Below are positions 1 through 5,262 of a stretch of DNA of 5,323 nucleotides, piece after piece. The DNA is taken from the NCBI RefSeq assembly GCF_938028185.1, contig NZ_CALJAH010000133.1, positions 1 through 5,323 on the forward strand, in the 5' to 3' direction. The notes beneath the pieces were generated by a model. It was not told where the DNA came from and did not search any database. It was given only the letters and a program-made list of their open reading frames with translations. A program made the position numbers and the translations under genes. Position 1 is the stretch's first letter. Each line of letters opens with the position of its first letter. The stretch comes from an uncultured Cardiobacterium sp. GTDB lineage: Bacteria > Pseudomonadota > Gammaproteobacteria > Cardiobacteriales > Cardiobacteriaceae.

Positions 1-10
1 TCCGCACAGA

Positions 11-701
11 ATGAATAAAATAATACAAAATAAATACTGTTTTTATACACTATATTTATTTGCTGTTTTTGGGTTCTCTTGGTTTTTTTGTATCCCTTTA
101 TTAAACTCTCTATGGCTACCAATATTCCCTGCGGCTTCTTGGACGCTTTTTTGCATTTCTGTTTCATGTAATGTTCATGAGTGTATATTATTTTAAAAAT
201 CATGAGTGGAAAATATTGATGCCTTTCGTTCTTTTGTTATTATGGGTATTTTCTACAGCTATTATTACAGCCGTATTCGGCTCTTATCAGGATTATAGCG
301 ATAGAAAAAATAGCCATTGGGTTAATTTGGAACTTTTCTTTACCACAGCCGGATTTACCCAATCCAATCCTTATTACTTCAAACTTGATGAATCCTTTGT
401 TAAAAATATCAATAACAAGGAGCTTTCGCTGCTAAGAAAAAAATATCCCGTTATCATGGATGGACGTGAAAGTTACCATGAAAGCTATCTCTACGGCAGG
501 ATAATGGTCGATCTCAAGGATATAAAAATCCTTTGCTCGGTAAAAGAAGAAAATGGTAGCCGTTTTTGTCACAGATTCTCTGGCAGTGACTTGCAGAGAA
601 TGGACTGGATTACGGATGAAGCACCCAAACAGACCGAACAACCTGCGCAGATACCGATTATCCGCAAACTCCTCCGTTTTTTGTCTTCCTGCAAAGGCTG
701 A
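11..701 (+). pseudogene. Frameshifted membrane-anchored protein of unknown function (reconstructed)
   Basis: Two overlapping open frames look like halves of one gene. Frame 2 runs from the ATG at 11 to a stop at 194-196. Frame 3 is open from 105 to the stop at 699-701. If one T of the T6 run at 147-152 is skipped, the product becomes a single 229-residue protein in which residues 43-61 read SWTLFAFLFHVMFMSVYYF, a natural membrane helix. The reconstructed topology has helices at about 11-31, 34-61 and 68-89, then a soluble domain of about 140 residues. No Shine-Dalgarno sequence is visible before the ATG at 11, and the frame is open to the window edge, so the true start could lie upstream. The sequence is AT-rich, unlike the GC-rich genes to its right, which suggests foreign origin. 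I do not recognise the family. A sequencing error, a real disabling mutation or slippage at the T run would all look the same here. Confidence 0.55.
171..701 (+). CDS. Hypothetical membrane-anchored protein (downstream open frame)
   Basis: This is the longest intact open frame in the AT-rich left end, 176 residues from the ATG at 171. One clear transmembrane helix spans residues 15-36, rich in Leu, Val, Ile and Phe. The preceding stretch 1-8 looks like the end of another helix, which argues that the real protein begins upstream. Residues 38-176 are hydrophilic and probably form a soluble domain. They contain two Cys (in KILCSVKE and RFCHRF) and a proline/glutamine-rich spacer, APKQTEQPAQIP, close to the C-terminus. 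There is no good ribosome binding site ahead of ATG 171 or of the nearby ATG 177, so independent translation from here is doubtful. No family is recognised. Size and context (membrane-anchored, low GC) would fit an accessory or immunity-type protein, but nothing in the sequence proves it. Confidence 0.5.
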   Translation: MFMSVYYFKNHEWKILMPFVLLLLWVFSTAIITAVFGSYQDYSDRKNSHWVNLELFFTTAGFTQSNPYYFKLDESFVKNINNKELSLLRKKYPVIMDGRESYHESYLYGRIMVDLKDIKILCSVKEENGSRFCHRFSGSDLQRMDWITDEAPKQTEQPAQIPIIRKLLRFLSSCKG

Positions 702-723
702 AAACGACATCCAACCCAAAATA

Positions 724-750
724 GAACCCGCCATTGGCGGGTTTCCTTTA
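724..750 (+). terminator. Rho-independent terminator-like hairpin after the left-end gene
   Basis: AACCCGCC at 725-732 pairs perfectly with GGCGGGTT at 736-743 around an ATT loop. An extra G-T pair extends the stem, and the T-rich tail TTTCCTTTATT follows. It lies 22 nt after the stop at 701, which is where a terminator for the plus-strand gene would be. The A-rich left flank could also serve minus-strand transcription weakly. Confidence 0.7.
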
Positions 751-805
751 TTAGACCTCTTTCCAAACCATGCAAAGGCATACGTTTTTTGGAATTTGTA
801 TCTCT

Positions 806-840
806 GCCCCCACCCCGGCCCTCCCCCACGGGGGAGGGAG
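806..840. repeat. REP-like palindromic repeat, copy 1
   Basis: CCCTCCCCC at 819-827 and GGGGGAGGG at 830-838 form a 9-bp perfect palindrome with almost no loop. A lead-in GCCCCCACCCC at 806-816 precedes it. The same lead-in and palindrome occur in reverse complement at 922-959, so this is one of two inverted copies. Hairpins with this kind of C-run composition are dispersed intergenic repeats in many proteobacteria. Assignment to a formal REP family is my inference. Confidence 0.7.
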
Positions 841-921
841 CCGTTCTGCGGCAGATTCAAATAACAGCTGCCATATCACATATGGATGGTTATGAAACTG
901 TTGCTATTTTTGCAGCCAATG

Positions 922-959
922 AGTTCCCTCCCCCTGTGGGGGAGGGTTAGGGTGGGGGC
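922..959. repeat. REP-like palindromic repeat, copy 2 (inverted)
   Basis: CCCTCCCCC at 926-934 pairs with GGGGGAGGG at 938-946 around TGT, followed by TTAGGGTGGGGGC to 959. Read on the minus strand this is GCCCCCACCC, TAA, then the hairpin, which matches copy 1 at 806-840 apart from the short linker and loop. The two copies face each other across about 80 nt, an arrangement like a bacterial interspersed mosaic element made of paired REPs. Confidence 0.7.
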
Positions 960-1127
960 AGCAGACAACAGCTCGGCAGGTTTGGAATTTTGTCGGGTTG
1001 CCGTGCAAGTTATGGTTTGGAAGGAAGTCTATTCAAATTTCAAGGCGTATAGGACAAAATTTTGAACAGGTTTTGAGGTTTGTGGTGGATGGCTATATCA
1101 GAGAAAACCGGTGCAGTACTTTCAATA

Positions 1128-1152
1128 AAAAGCCCCGCATGGCGGGGCTTTA
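1128..1152 (-). terminator. Rho-independent terminator of aspA
   Basis: AAAGCCCCGC at 1129-1138 pairs with GCGGGGCTTT at 1142-1151 around ATG. On the minus strand the stem is followed by a T-rich tail (TTTTTATTG overlapping the stem end). It begins 15 nt beyond the aspA stop codon at 1167-1169. The shape is symmetrical enough to act on plus-strand transcription too. Confidence 0.85.
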
Positions 1153-1166
1153 TTCATGCCGGAAAA

Positions 1167-2564
1167 TTATTTTTTCGGATAGACCATGTTTTCCGGGGCG
1201 ATGATGCGGTCAAGCTCTTCTTTGCTGAGGAAACCTTCTTTCAGCACGATGTCGTACACCGAGCCGCCGGTGTGCAGCGCGGTTTTGGCGACGTAGCTGG
1301 ATTTTTCGTAGCCGATGTAGGGGTTTAAGGCGGTTACGAGGCCAATGTTGGACAGTACCTGTTCGCGGCAATGCTGTTCGTTGAGTTCGATGCCGTCCAC
1401 GCATTTTTCGGCGAAGGTGCGGCAGGCGCGGGAGAGCATGACCATCGCGGTGAAGAGGTTGAAAGTAATCACTGGCTCGAAGACGTTGAGCTGGAGCTGC
1501 CCGGCTTCGGAAGCGAGGGCGATGCTGTGGTCAATGCCCAATACGTGGAAGCAGGTTTGGTTCACCACTTCGGGGATGACCGGATTGACTTTGCCCGGCA
1601 TGATGGAGCTGCCCGGCTGGCGATCCGGCAGGTGATAGTTGGCCAGCCCCGCGCGCGGCCCGGAGCTGAGAAGGCGCAGGTCGTTGGCGATTTTCGAGAG
1701 GCGGGTGGCAATCAGGCGCAGGTTGCCGGAGAGGTGGACGTAGCCGCTGGTGTCCTGTGTTGCCTGGATGAGGTCTTCGGCGGTGTGGTAGGGCTTGCCG
1801 GTGATAGCGGCGAGGTGGCGCGCGCAGGCGGCGGCGTAGCCTGCCGGAGCGTTCAGGCCGGTGCCGATGGCGGTTGCGCCCATGTTGATTTCGTAGAGGC
1901 GGCGGCGCGGTTCGTCCAGACGCTCGATTTCAATCGCAATCATGGTGGCGAAGGCGTTAAATTCCTGCCCGGCGGTCATCGGCACGGCGTCTTGCAGGTG
2001 GGTGCGCCCCATTTTCAGTTTGTCGCCAAATTCGCGGCTTTTGCGCGCGAAGCTGTCGTGCAGCACTTGCAGCGATTTGATCAGGCGCTCGATGTAGGCG
2101 TCCAGCGCGACGTGCAGCGCGGTCGGGTAGGCGTCGTTAGTCGATTGGGCGTGGTTGACGTGGTTGTTCGGGTGGCAGTATTGGTACTCGCCTTTTTGGT
2201 GGCCCAAAATTTCCAGCGCGCGGTTGGCGATGACTTCGTTGACGTTCATGTTGGTGGAGGTACCCGCACCGCCCTGAATCATATCGACGACGAACTGGTC
2301 GTGCAGGGCGCCGGCGAGGATTTCGTCGCAGGCGGCGACAATGGCGTCTTTGATTTTGCCATCGAGCGCGCCGACTTCGTGGTTGGCAAGCGCGGCGGCT
2401 TTTTTCACTTGCGCAAAGGCGTTGATGAAGGTGTCGAACTGGTGCAAACGCACGCCGGTGATGTTGAAATTCTCATAGGCGCGCAGGGTTTGTACGCCGT
2501 AGTAGGCATCAGCGGGGACGTCGCGGTCGCCCAAGAGGTCATGTTCTTTGCGGGTGTTACTCAT
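1167..2564 (-). CDS. aspA: Aspartate ammonia-lyase (aspartase)
   Basis: A 465-residue cytoplasmic enzyme that reversibly converts L-aspartate to fumarate and ammonia, feeding fumarate to the TCA cycle or to anaerobic respiration. It belongs to the fumarase/aspartase superfamily, which works as a homotetramer. Visible motifs in order are GTSTNMNVNEV (101-111, substrate-binding Thr/Ser), HAQSTNDAYP (138-147), GRTHLQDAVP (186-195, Thr188-His189) and the signature GSSIMPGKVNP (318-328), whose serine loop supplies the catalytic base. The aspartase-type GTSTNMNVNEV rather than a fumarase signature, and the length close to other aspartases, favour AspA over FumC. The ATG at 2562-2564 is fixed by AAGGAG seven bases upstream. 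It sits alone between its own terminator (1128-1152) and the terminator of the dapE unit (2677-2704), so it is probably monocistronic. I see no missing key residues. Confidence 0.95.
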   Translation of the reverse strand: MSNTRKEHDLLGDRDVPADAYYGVQTLRAYENFNITGVRLHQFDTFINAFAQVKKAAALANHEVGALDGKIKDAIVAACDEILAGALHDQFVVDMIQGGAGTSTNMNVNEVIANRALEILGHQKGEYQYCHPNNHVNHAQSTNDAYPTALHVALDAYIERLIKSLQVLHDSFARKSREFGDKLKMGRTHLQDAVPMTAGQEFNAFATMIAIEIERLDEPRRRLYEINMGATAIGTGLNAPAGYAAACARHLAAITGKPYHTAEDLIQATQDTSGYVHLSGNLRLIATRLSKIANDLRLLSSGPRAGLANYHLPDRQPGSSIMPGKVNPVIPEVVNQTCFHVLGIDHSIALASEAGQLQLNVFEPVITFNLFTAMVMLSRACRTFAEKCVDGIELNEQHCREQVLSNIGLVTALNPYIGYEKSSYVAKTALHTGGSVYDIVLKEGFLSKEELDRIIAPENMVYPKK

Positions 2565-2571
2565 GAGGGTT

Positions 2572-2597
2572 CTCCTTGTTAAGTTTTGTGTATTTTA
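2572..2597 (-). promoter_or_regulatory. aspA ribosome binding site and possible -10 box
   Basis: Read on the minus strand, AAGGAG (2572-2577) lies seven bases before the aspA ATG and is a strong Shine-Dalgarno sequence. Further upstream, TAAAAT (2592-2597) resembles a -10 element and would give a leader of about 20 nt. I could not find a convincing -35 at normal spacing, so the promoter part is tentative while the ribosome binding site is secure. I looked for FNR and CRP dyads in 2565-2676 and saw only half-site resemblances (TGTGA), not a full site. Confidence 0.45.
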
Positions 2598-2676
2598 ACT
2601 CTTTTTTCTGTGAATTTCCCGTGATTTTATCTCGCATTTTTGTGGTTTTTCGCTCTCTGCGGCAGTTACTGGCGTG

Positions 2677-2704
2677 AAAAAAGCCAACCTTGCGGGGTTG
2701 GCTT
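2677..2704 (-). terminator. Rho-independent terminator of the dapE unit
   Basis: AAGCCAACC at 2681-2689 pairs with GGTTGGCTT at 2696-2704 around a six-base loop. On the minus strand the stem runs straight into six T residues (A6 at 2677-2682 on the plus strand). It lies about 60 nt beyond the stop of the small membrane protein and upstream of aspA. It should therefore isolate aspA from dapE read-through. Confidence 0.85.
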
Positions 2705-2764
2705 GTGGATGGCTGTGATGTTTGTAGGCTGTTCATGCTGGTGACGTCACGGAGGTAGCAGCGT

Positions 2765-3064
2765 TTAACGACGTCGCCATTTTTGTATAAAGATAAAGAG
2801 TGCGGCGAGCAGCAGGTGGTAGGTGACCGCGACAAACAGCGCGGTGAGCGGGGCAAAGCGGTATGCGCTGTCGTGGTTGTAGTCTTGTGCATCCAGTATC
2901 AACTGGAGAACCCGCAGCCGCATGGCGGCGAAAAACAGCAGGTAGCAGAGGGCGATGGAAATCAGCCAACACGCCGTTTGTGGCAGACGCCTGCCGTAAA
3001 CCAGCTGGATAAGGAAGGGCGCCAGCAGCGCGAGAATGAGCGGGAATGCGTAGGGGATGAACAT
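2765..3064 (-). CDS. Small three-helix membrane protein of unknown function, downstream of dapE
   Basis: This 99-residue, strongly hydrophobic protein has three predicted transmembrane helices at about 3-24, 29-50 and 68-93. A short polar loop, DAQDYNHDSAYRF (58-70), separates the second and third, and the C-terminus QKWRRR is basic. By the positive-inside rule the C-terminus and the GRR loop after helix 1 would be difficult to place on the same side as drawn, so topology is uncertain. I do not recognise the family. The start at 3062-3064 follows the dapE stop by only 15 nt, with no terminator between, so it is probably cotranscribed with dapE. No strong Shine-Dalgarno sequence is visible, which suggests translation partly coupled to dapE. 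The overlapping frame giving a 123-residue product (2733-3104) is Arg/Pro/Ala-rich, lacks this clear membrane pattern and overlaps dapE, so I prefer this frame. Confidence 0.8.
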   Translation of the reverse strand: MFIPYAFPLILALLAPFLIQLVYGRRLPQTACWLISIALCYLLFFAAMRLRVLQLILDAQDYNHDSAYRFAPLTALFVAVTYHLLLAALFIFIQKWRRR

Positions 3065-3079
3065 CGTTTGCGGGTAGTT

Positions 3080-4228
3080 TCAGGCGGATGTCAATGGTAC
3101 CCACAGCGCGCGCACGGTGTCTTCGTAGATGGCGGCGAGCGGGGCGAGGTCGGCAACGGCGACGTGTTCGTCAATCTGGTGCAGGGTGGCGCTGTCGGGG
3201 CCAAATTCCACCGTCGCCGCGCCGTGTTTGGCAAGAAAGCGCGCGTCGGAAGTACCGCCGCCGGTGTCCAGTTGCAGCGTCTCGCCGGTGTGGCGGGCAA
3301 CGGCTGCGCGCAGCGCGGCAATCAACGCGGGATTTTCGGTGAGGAAGGGTTCGCCCGACAGTTTCCAGCGGTATTCAGCGCGGATGCCACTGCCTTGCAG
3401 GGTATCTTCAATCAGCGCTGTCGCCTGCTGCTGCAGGCTGGCAGCATCGTGTTCGGTGTTGTAGCGCCAGTTGGCTTTGCAGCTTGCGGTCGCGGGGACG
3501 ACGTTTTCCGCGCCGGTGCCGGCGGCGAGGTTGCTCACCTGGAAGCTGGTCGGTGGGAAGTGGGCCTTGCCGTCGTCCCAGCGGGTGGCGGCGAGGCGGG
3601 CGATAACGGCGCCGAGCGCGTGAATCGGGTTGCGCACGTTGGCCGGGTAGGCGACGTGTCCCTGTTTGCCGTGCAGGGTGAGGTGCAGATGAAGCGAGCC
3701 ACGGCGGCCATTACGGGCGCGGTCGCCGAGGCGGGCGGCAGTGGAAGGTTCGCCGACGATGCTGTAATCAATGTGGACGCCTTCTTGCGCGAGTTGGGTG
3801 AGGACGGCTTTGGTGCCGTGGGTGCCGTCGCCTTCTTCATCGCTGGTGAGTAGCAGCGCGAGGGTGCCGGGGTGCGGCGCGGCGGCAAGGCGCTCCAGCG
3901 CGACGGTCATCGCGGCGACGCCCGCTTTCATGTCGGCGGCACCGCGGCCATAGAGTTTGCCGTCGCGGATGACAGGCTCGAACGGCGGCGATGTCCATGA
4001 CGCTTCGTCGCCGGGCGGAACGACGTCGGTGTGTCCGGCAAAGGCGATGAGTGGCGCGCCGCTGCCGTGTGTCGCCCAGAGGTTGTCGGTGTCGCCGAGG
4101 CGGAGGGGGCGGATGGTGAAGCCCGCCGCTTGCAGGCGCGCAGCGATGAGCGCCTGGCAGCCGGCGTCGTCCGGGGTGATAGAAGGGCGGCGGATGAGCT
4201 CTTGCAGCAGGTCGAGGGTGGGGTTCAT
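3080..4228 (-). CDS. dapE: Succinyl-diaminopimelate desuccinylase
   Basis: A 382-residue cytoplasmic zinc peptidase-family (M20) enzyme. It hydrolyses N-succinyl-LL-diaminopimelate to succinate and LL-diaminopimelate in the succinylase route to lysine and peptidoglycan. Visible elements are LIRRPSITPDDAGCQ (11-25), GHTDVVPPGD (65-74, ligand His66 and Asp68), GRGAADMK (94-101, bridging Asp99), SDEEGDGTHG (129-138, base Glu131 and ligand Glu132), VGEP (158-161, ligand Glu160), the dimerisation-domain GHVAYP (His191), TGGGTSDARF (322-331) and the final ligand His350 in TLHQID. Residue roles follow known DapE enzymes; all expected ligands are present. The frame extends upstream to 4321, but I place the start at ATG 4226-4228. 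There MNPTLDLLQELIRRPS aligns with the family N-terminus and gives a normal length (E. coli DapE is about 375). A weak GGAAA precedes it. It is the first gene of a likely operon with the membrane protein at 2765-3064. Confidence 0.95.
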   Translation of the reverse strand: MNPTLDLLQELIRRPSITPDDAGCQALIAARLQAAGFTIRPLRLGDTDNLWATHGSGAPLIAFAGHTDVVPPGDEASWTSPPFEPVIRDGKLYGRGAADMKAGVAAMTVALERLAAAPHPGTLALLLTSDEEGDGTHGTKAVLTQLAQEGVHIDYSIVGEPSTAARLGDRARNGRRGSLHLHLTLHGKQGHVAYPANVRNPIHALGAVIARLAATRWDDGKAHFPPTSFQVSNLAAGTGAENVVPATASCKANWRYNTEHDAASLQQQATALIEDTLQGSGIRAEYRWKLSGEPFLTENPALIAALRAAVARHTGETLQLDTGGGTSDARFLAKHGAATVEFGPDSATLHQIDEHVAVADLAPLAAIYEDTVRALWVPLTSA

Positions 4229-4255
4229 GGGGTTTCCGGGTGAATGAAAGGCGGT

Positions 4256-4297
4256 AGTGTAGCGGGCGGCGCGGATTGCCCCAAGTGTATGGCAATC
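4256..4297 (-). promoter_or_regulatory. Candidate dapE promoter with overlapping operator-like dyad
   Basis: On the minus strand TTGGGG (4279-4284) and TACACT (4256-4261) are separated by 17 bases and lie about 30-55 bases before the dapE start, a plausible sigma-70 promoter. A perfect 7-bp inverted repeat, GATTGCC at 4274-4280 and GGCAATC at 4291-4297 with ten bases between, covers the -35 box. A protein bound there would be expected to block RNA polymerase. Which regulator, if any, is unknown. Confidence 0.4.
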
Positions 4298-4404
4298 ATC
4301 ACCAAGCCCAAAGCGGCGCATTCGCGCAAAGGAGGAAACCGCTTTTGCGGGCAGTCAGCGTTAACAGCACCGCACCGTTGGCTACGCCTGGGGCTGTTTA
4401 TGTC

Positions 4405-4439
4405 GTTCTGAATGCGGTCGCTGTGCGCTTTCTCAGAAC
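4405..4439. repeat. Inverted repeat of unknown role
   Basis: GTTCTGA at 4405-4411 and TCAGAAC at 4433-4439 are perfect reverse complements. The 21-base interval can pair further through GCG (4414-4416) and CGC (4426-4428). No T run follows, so it is not a typical terminator. It may be chance or a remnant of a mobile sequence. Confidence 0.3.
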
Positions 4440-4520
4440 TTGTTCAAAATCCCCCCTGCAGGGCGAAATAAACCGCCACTTGAGCGGCTGTTTGCGTTTG
4501 AGCGGTTCAGGGAGCTGAAT

Positions 4521-4604
4521 ATGGTGAAAACAACGAATGTGCCGGAGGGACATTTTGGCAACTTGAAGCGCAAACTAGGGCGTCATCATAGGGTCTGGAA
4601 TTGA
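4521..4604 (+). CDS. Possible 27-residue small protein
   Basis: An ATG at 4521 is preceded by AGGGAG at 4509-4514 with a six-base spacer, an unusually good ribosome binding site for an intergenic position. The encoded peptide is short and basic, starting MVKTTNVPEGHFG and ending GRHHRVWN, with no membrane helix or recognisable motif. It could be a genuine small protein, the remnant of a longer gene, or coincidence. Without comparative data I give it low weight. Confidence 0.2.
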   Translation: MVKTTNVPEGHFGNLKRKLGRHHRVWN

Positions 4605-4755
4605 GCGTAACATTAAGTTTATAAAGGATTATTTTGCAAAAAATCGTAAGCCAGCCTGAATTTTGTTCTTTACGCCTCAATTGCAAACAGGCCCAGCCGA
4701 TATTCCACAAAAAACACAGTAAAAACAATCTATAAAACCACGTACATAAATCCGC

Positions 4756-4785
4756 TTGACAATTCTCCGGCAAAAGCCGAATGTA
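4756..4785 (+). promoter_or_regulatory. Candidate promoter of the RRM gene
   Basis: TTGACA at 4756-4761 is a perfect -35 consensus. At normal spacing only poor -10 boxes occur (GAATGT at 4779-4784 or AATGTA at 4780-4785). The spacer contains the small palindrome CGGC-AAAA-GCCG (4768-4779). If used, it gives a leader of more than 100 nt before the ATG at 4907. The weak -10 could mean an activator is needed, or that the real promoter is elsewhere. Confidence 0.35.
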
Positions 4786-4819
4786 CGCGCCTTTCTGGCG
4801 ACAAGGATGCGCCAAACGA

Positions 4820-4839
4820 ATTTTGCCAGCGGGCAAAAT
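4820..4839 (+). promoter_or_regulatory. Leader hairpin 1 of the RRM gene
   Basis: ATTTTGCC at 4820-4827 and GGCAAAAT at 4832-4839 form a perfect 8-bp stem with the four-base loop AGCG. There is no T run after it, so it is not a standard terminator. It lies in the presumed 5' leader, where it could be an RNA structure or a DNA operator. Confidence 0.45.
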
Positions 4840-4849
4840 ACTGTCGTAA

Positions 4850-4890
4850 TCATGCGTTGGGTTTCGGGAGTTTGAGAGTAAAACGCATGA
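4850..4890 (+). promoter_or_regulatory. Leader hairpin 2, next to the RRM gene ribosome binding site
   Basis: TCATGCGTT at 4850-4858 is perfectly complementary to AACGCATGA at 4882-4890, a 9-bp stem closing a loop of 23 bases. The 3' arm ends four bases before the AAAGGA ribosome binding site (4895-4900). Both arms contain an ATG that starts a seven-codon ORF (4852-4875 and 4887-4910). Folding could therefore influence initiation at the downstream gene. Confidence 0.5.
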
Positions 4891-4910
4891 ATACAAAGGA
4901 AAAAACATGA
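4887..4910 (+). CDS. Seven-codon upstream ORF overlapping the RRM start
   Basis: The ORF reads MNTKEKT and its TGA stop overlaps the ATG of the RRM gene in an ATGA arrangement, as in translationally coupled genes. A modest purine stretch, GAGAG at 4874-4878, lies eight bases before its ATG. The downstream gene's AAAGGA lies inside this ORF. Whether it is translated is unknown; short ATGs occur often by chance. Confidence 0.2.
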   Translation: MNTKEKT

Positions 4911-5215
4911 TCAACATCTACGTTGGCAACCTGTCCTACCAAGCCTCGGAACAAGAACTGCGCGACCTGTTCAGCACACATGGCGCCGTTAGCAACGTCA
5001 CCATCATCAAGGATCGCGACAGTGGCCGCAGCAAAGGCTTTGGCTTCGTCGAAATGGACGACAACAACGCCGGACTGCGTGCCATTGACGCGCTGAACGG
5101 CAAAGACCTCGGTGGTCGTCCGCTGAAAATTAACGAAGCCCGCCCGCGCGAAGAGCGTCCGCGCCGCGATCGCTTCGGTGGTGGCCGCGGATTCGGCGGC
5201 GGTGGCAACTGGTAA
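4907..5215 (+). CDS. Glycine-rich RRM-type RNA-binding protein
   Basis: This 102-residue protein is essentially one RNA recognition motif plus a short tail. RNP2 is IYVGNL (4-9) and RNP1 is KGFGFVEM (43-50), carrying the aromatic residues that stack on RNA bases. The rest of the beta-alpha-beta-beta-alpha-beta fold fits residues 2-78. The tail (79-102) is first rich in Arg/Glu/Pro, then GGGRGFGGGG ending in NW, like the glycine-rich tails of cyanobacterial Rbp and similar bacterial proteins. Members of this group bind single-stranded RNA, and some are cold-induced. The ATG at 4907 is supported by AAAGGA six bases upstream and by the family N-terminus. It is a single-gene unit with a long structured leader and a strong terminator, transcribed divergently from dapE. 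The target RNAs cannot be inferred here. Confidence 0.93.
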   Translation: MINIYVGNLSYQASEQELRDLFSTHGAVSNVTIIKDRDSGRSKGFGFVEMDDNNAGLRAIDALNGKDLGGRPLKINEARPREERPRRDRFGGGRGFGGGGNW

Positions 5216-5226
5216 GCCGCAGTAGC

Positions 5227-5258
5227 ACAAAAAAGCCCGCAATCGCGGGCTTTTTTGT
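5227..5258 (+). terminator. Rho-independent terminator of the RRM gene
   Basis: ACAAAAAAGCCCGC (5227-5240) and GCGGGCTTTTTTGT (5245-5258) form a 14-bp perfect stem around AATC, with six T residues after the GC core. It begins 11 bases after the stop codon. The A6 on the left makes it likely to work in both directions. Confidence 0.92.
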
Positions 5259-5262
5259 TTGG

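Larger units (their letters stand above)
702..1166. other. Gene-free interval with terminators and REP-like hairpins
   Basis: This stretch of about 465 bases separates the AT-rich gene from aspA. It holds a hairpin terminator (724-750), an inverted pair of C/G-rich palindromes (806-840 and 922-959) and the aspA terminator (1128-1152). Between 960 and 1125 I see only a 9-bp inverted repeat, AATTTTGTC at 986-994 and GACAAAATT at 1053-1061, 58 nt apart, with no T run or other context to give it meaning. The open frames crossing this interval have poor composition and run through the hairpins, so I do not call them genes. Confidence 0.7.
4229..4906. other. Long divergent intergenic region between dapE and the RRM gene
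   Basis: These 678 bases separate two divergently transcribed genes. Near dapE lie a promoter candidate and a dyad (4256-4297). In the middle are a 7-bp inverted repeat (4405-4439), a direct repeat of TTGAGCGG at 4480-4487 and 4498-4505, and a doubtful 27-codon ORF (4521-4604). From about 4610 to 4755 the DNA is A/T-rich with no gene. The right part is a candidate promoter and structured leader for the RRM gene (4756-4906). I found no tRNA or recognisable small RNA. The open frames on either strand longer than 60 codons here have no protein-like character. Confidence 0.6.

Noticed and set aside
432..864. Several open frames on both strands through the REP-like repeats
   Set aside because: They read through a terminator and a G/C-run palindrome and have no protein-like features.
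986..1061. Inverted repeat AATTTTGTC / GACAAAATT with 58 nt between
   Set aside because: It is only 9 bp in AT-rich DNA with no T run, promoter or repeat partner nearby, so it is likely coincidental.
1371..2582. A 403-residue open frame on the plus strand
   Set aside because: It is exactly antisense to aspA, is Val/Gly/Ala-rich with no motif, and arises from the GC-rich codon pattern of the real gene.
2783..3853. A 356-residue open frame on the plus strand
   Set aside because: It is antisense to dapE and the small membrane protein, with low-complexity Gly/Val/Ala/Arg composition, whereas the opposite strand has a clear enzyme with all catalytic residues.
4229..4321. A 31-residue N-terminal extension of DapE
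   Set aside because: The extension has no family match. The conserved N-terminus begins at MNPTLDLLQ, and the candidate promoter lies inside the would-be extension.
4328..4518. AAAGGAGG followed by a TTG start and about 57 codons
   Set aside because: The Shine-Dalgarno match is strong, but the product is compositionally random, crosses two inverted repeats and has only a TTG start. It is probably chance.
4507..4917. A 136-residue open frame on the minus strand
   Set aside because: It covers AT-rich intergenic DNA and the RRM leader, has a Cys-rich irregular composition, no good ribosome binding site and no recognisable domain.
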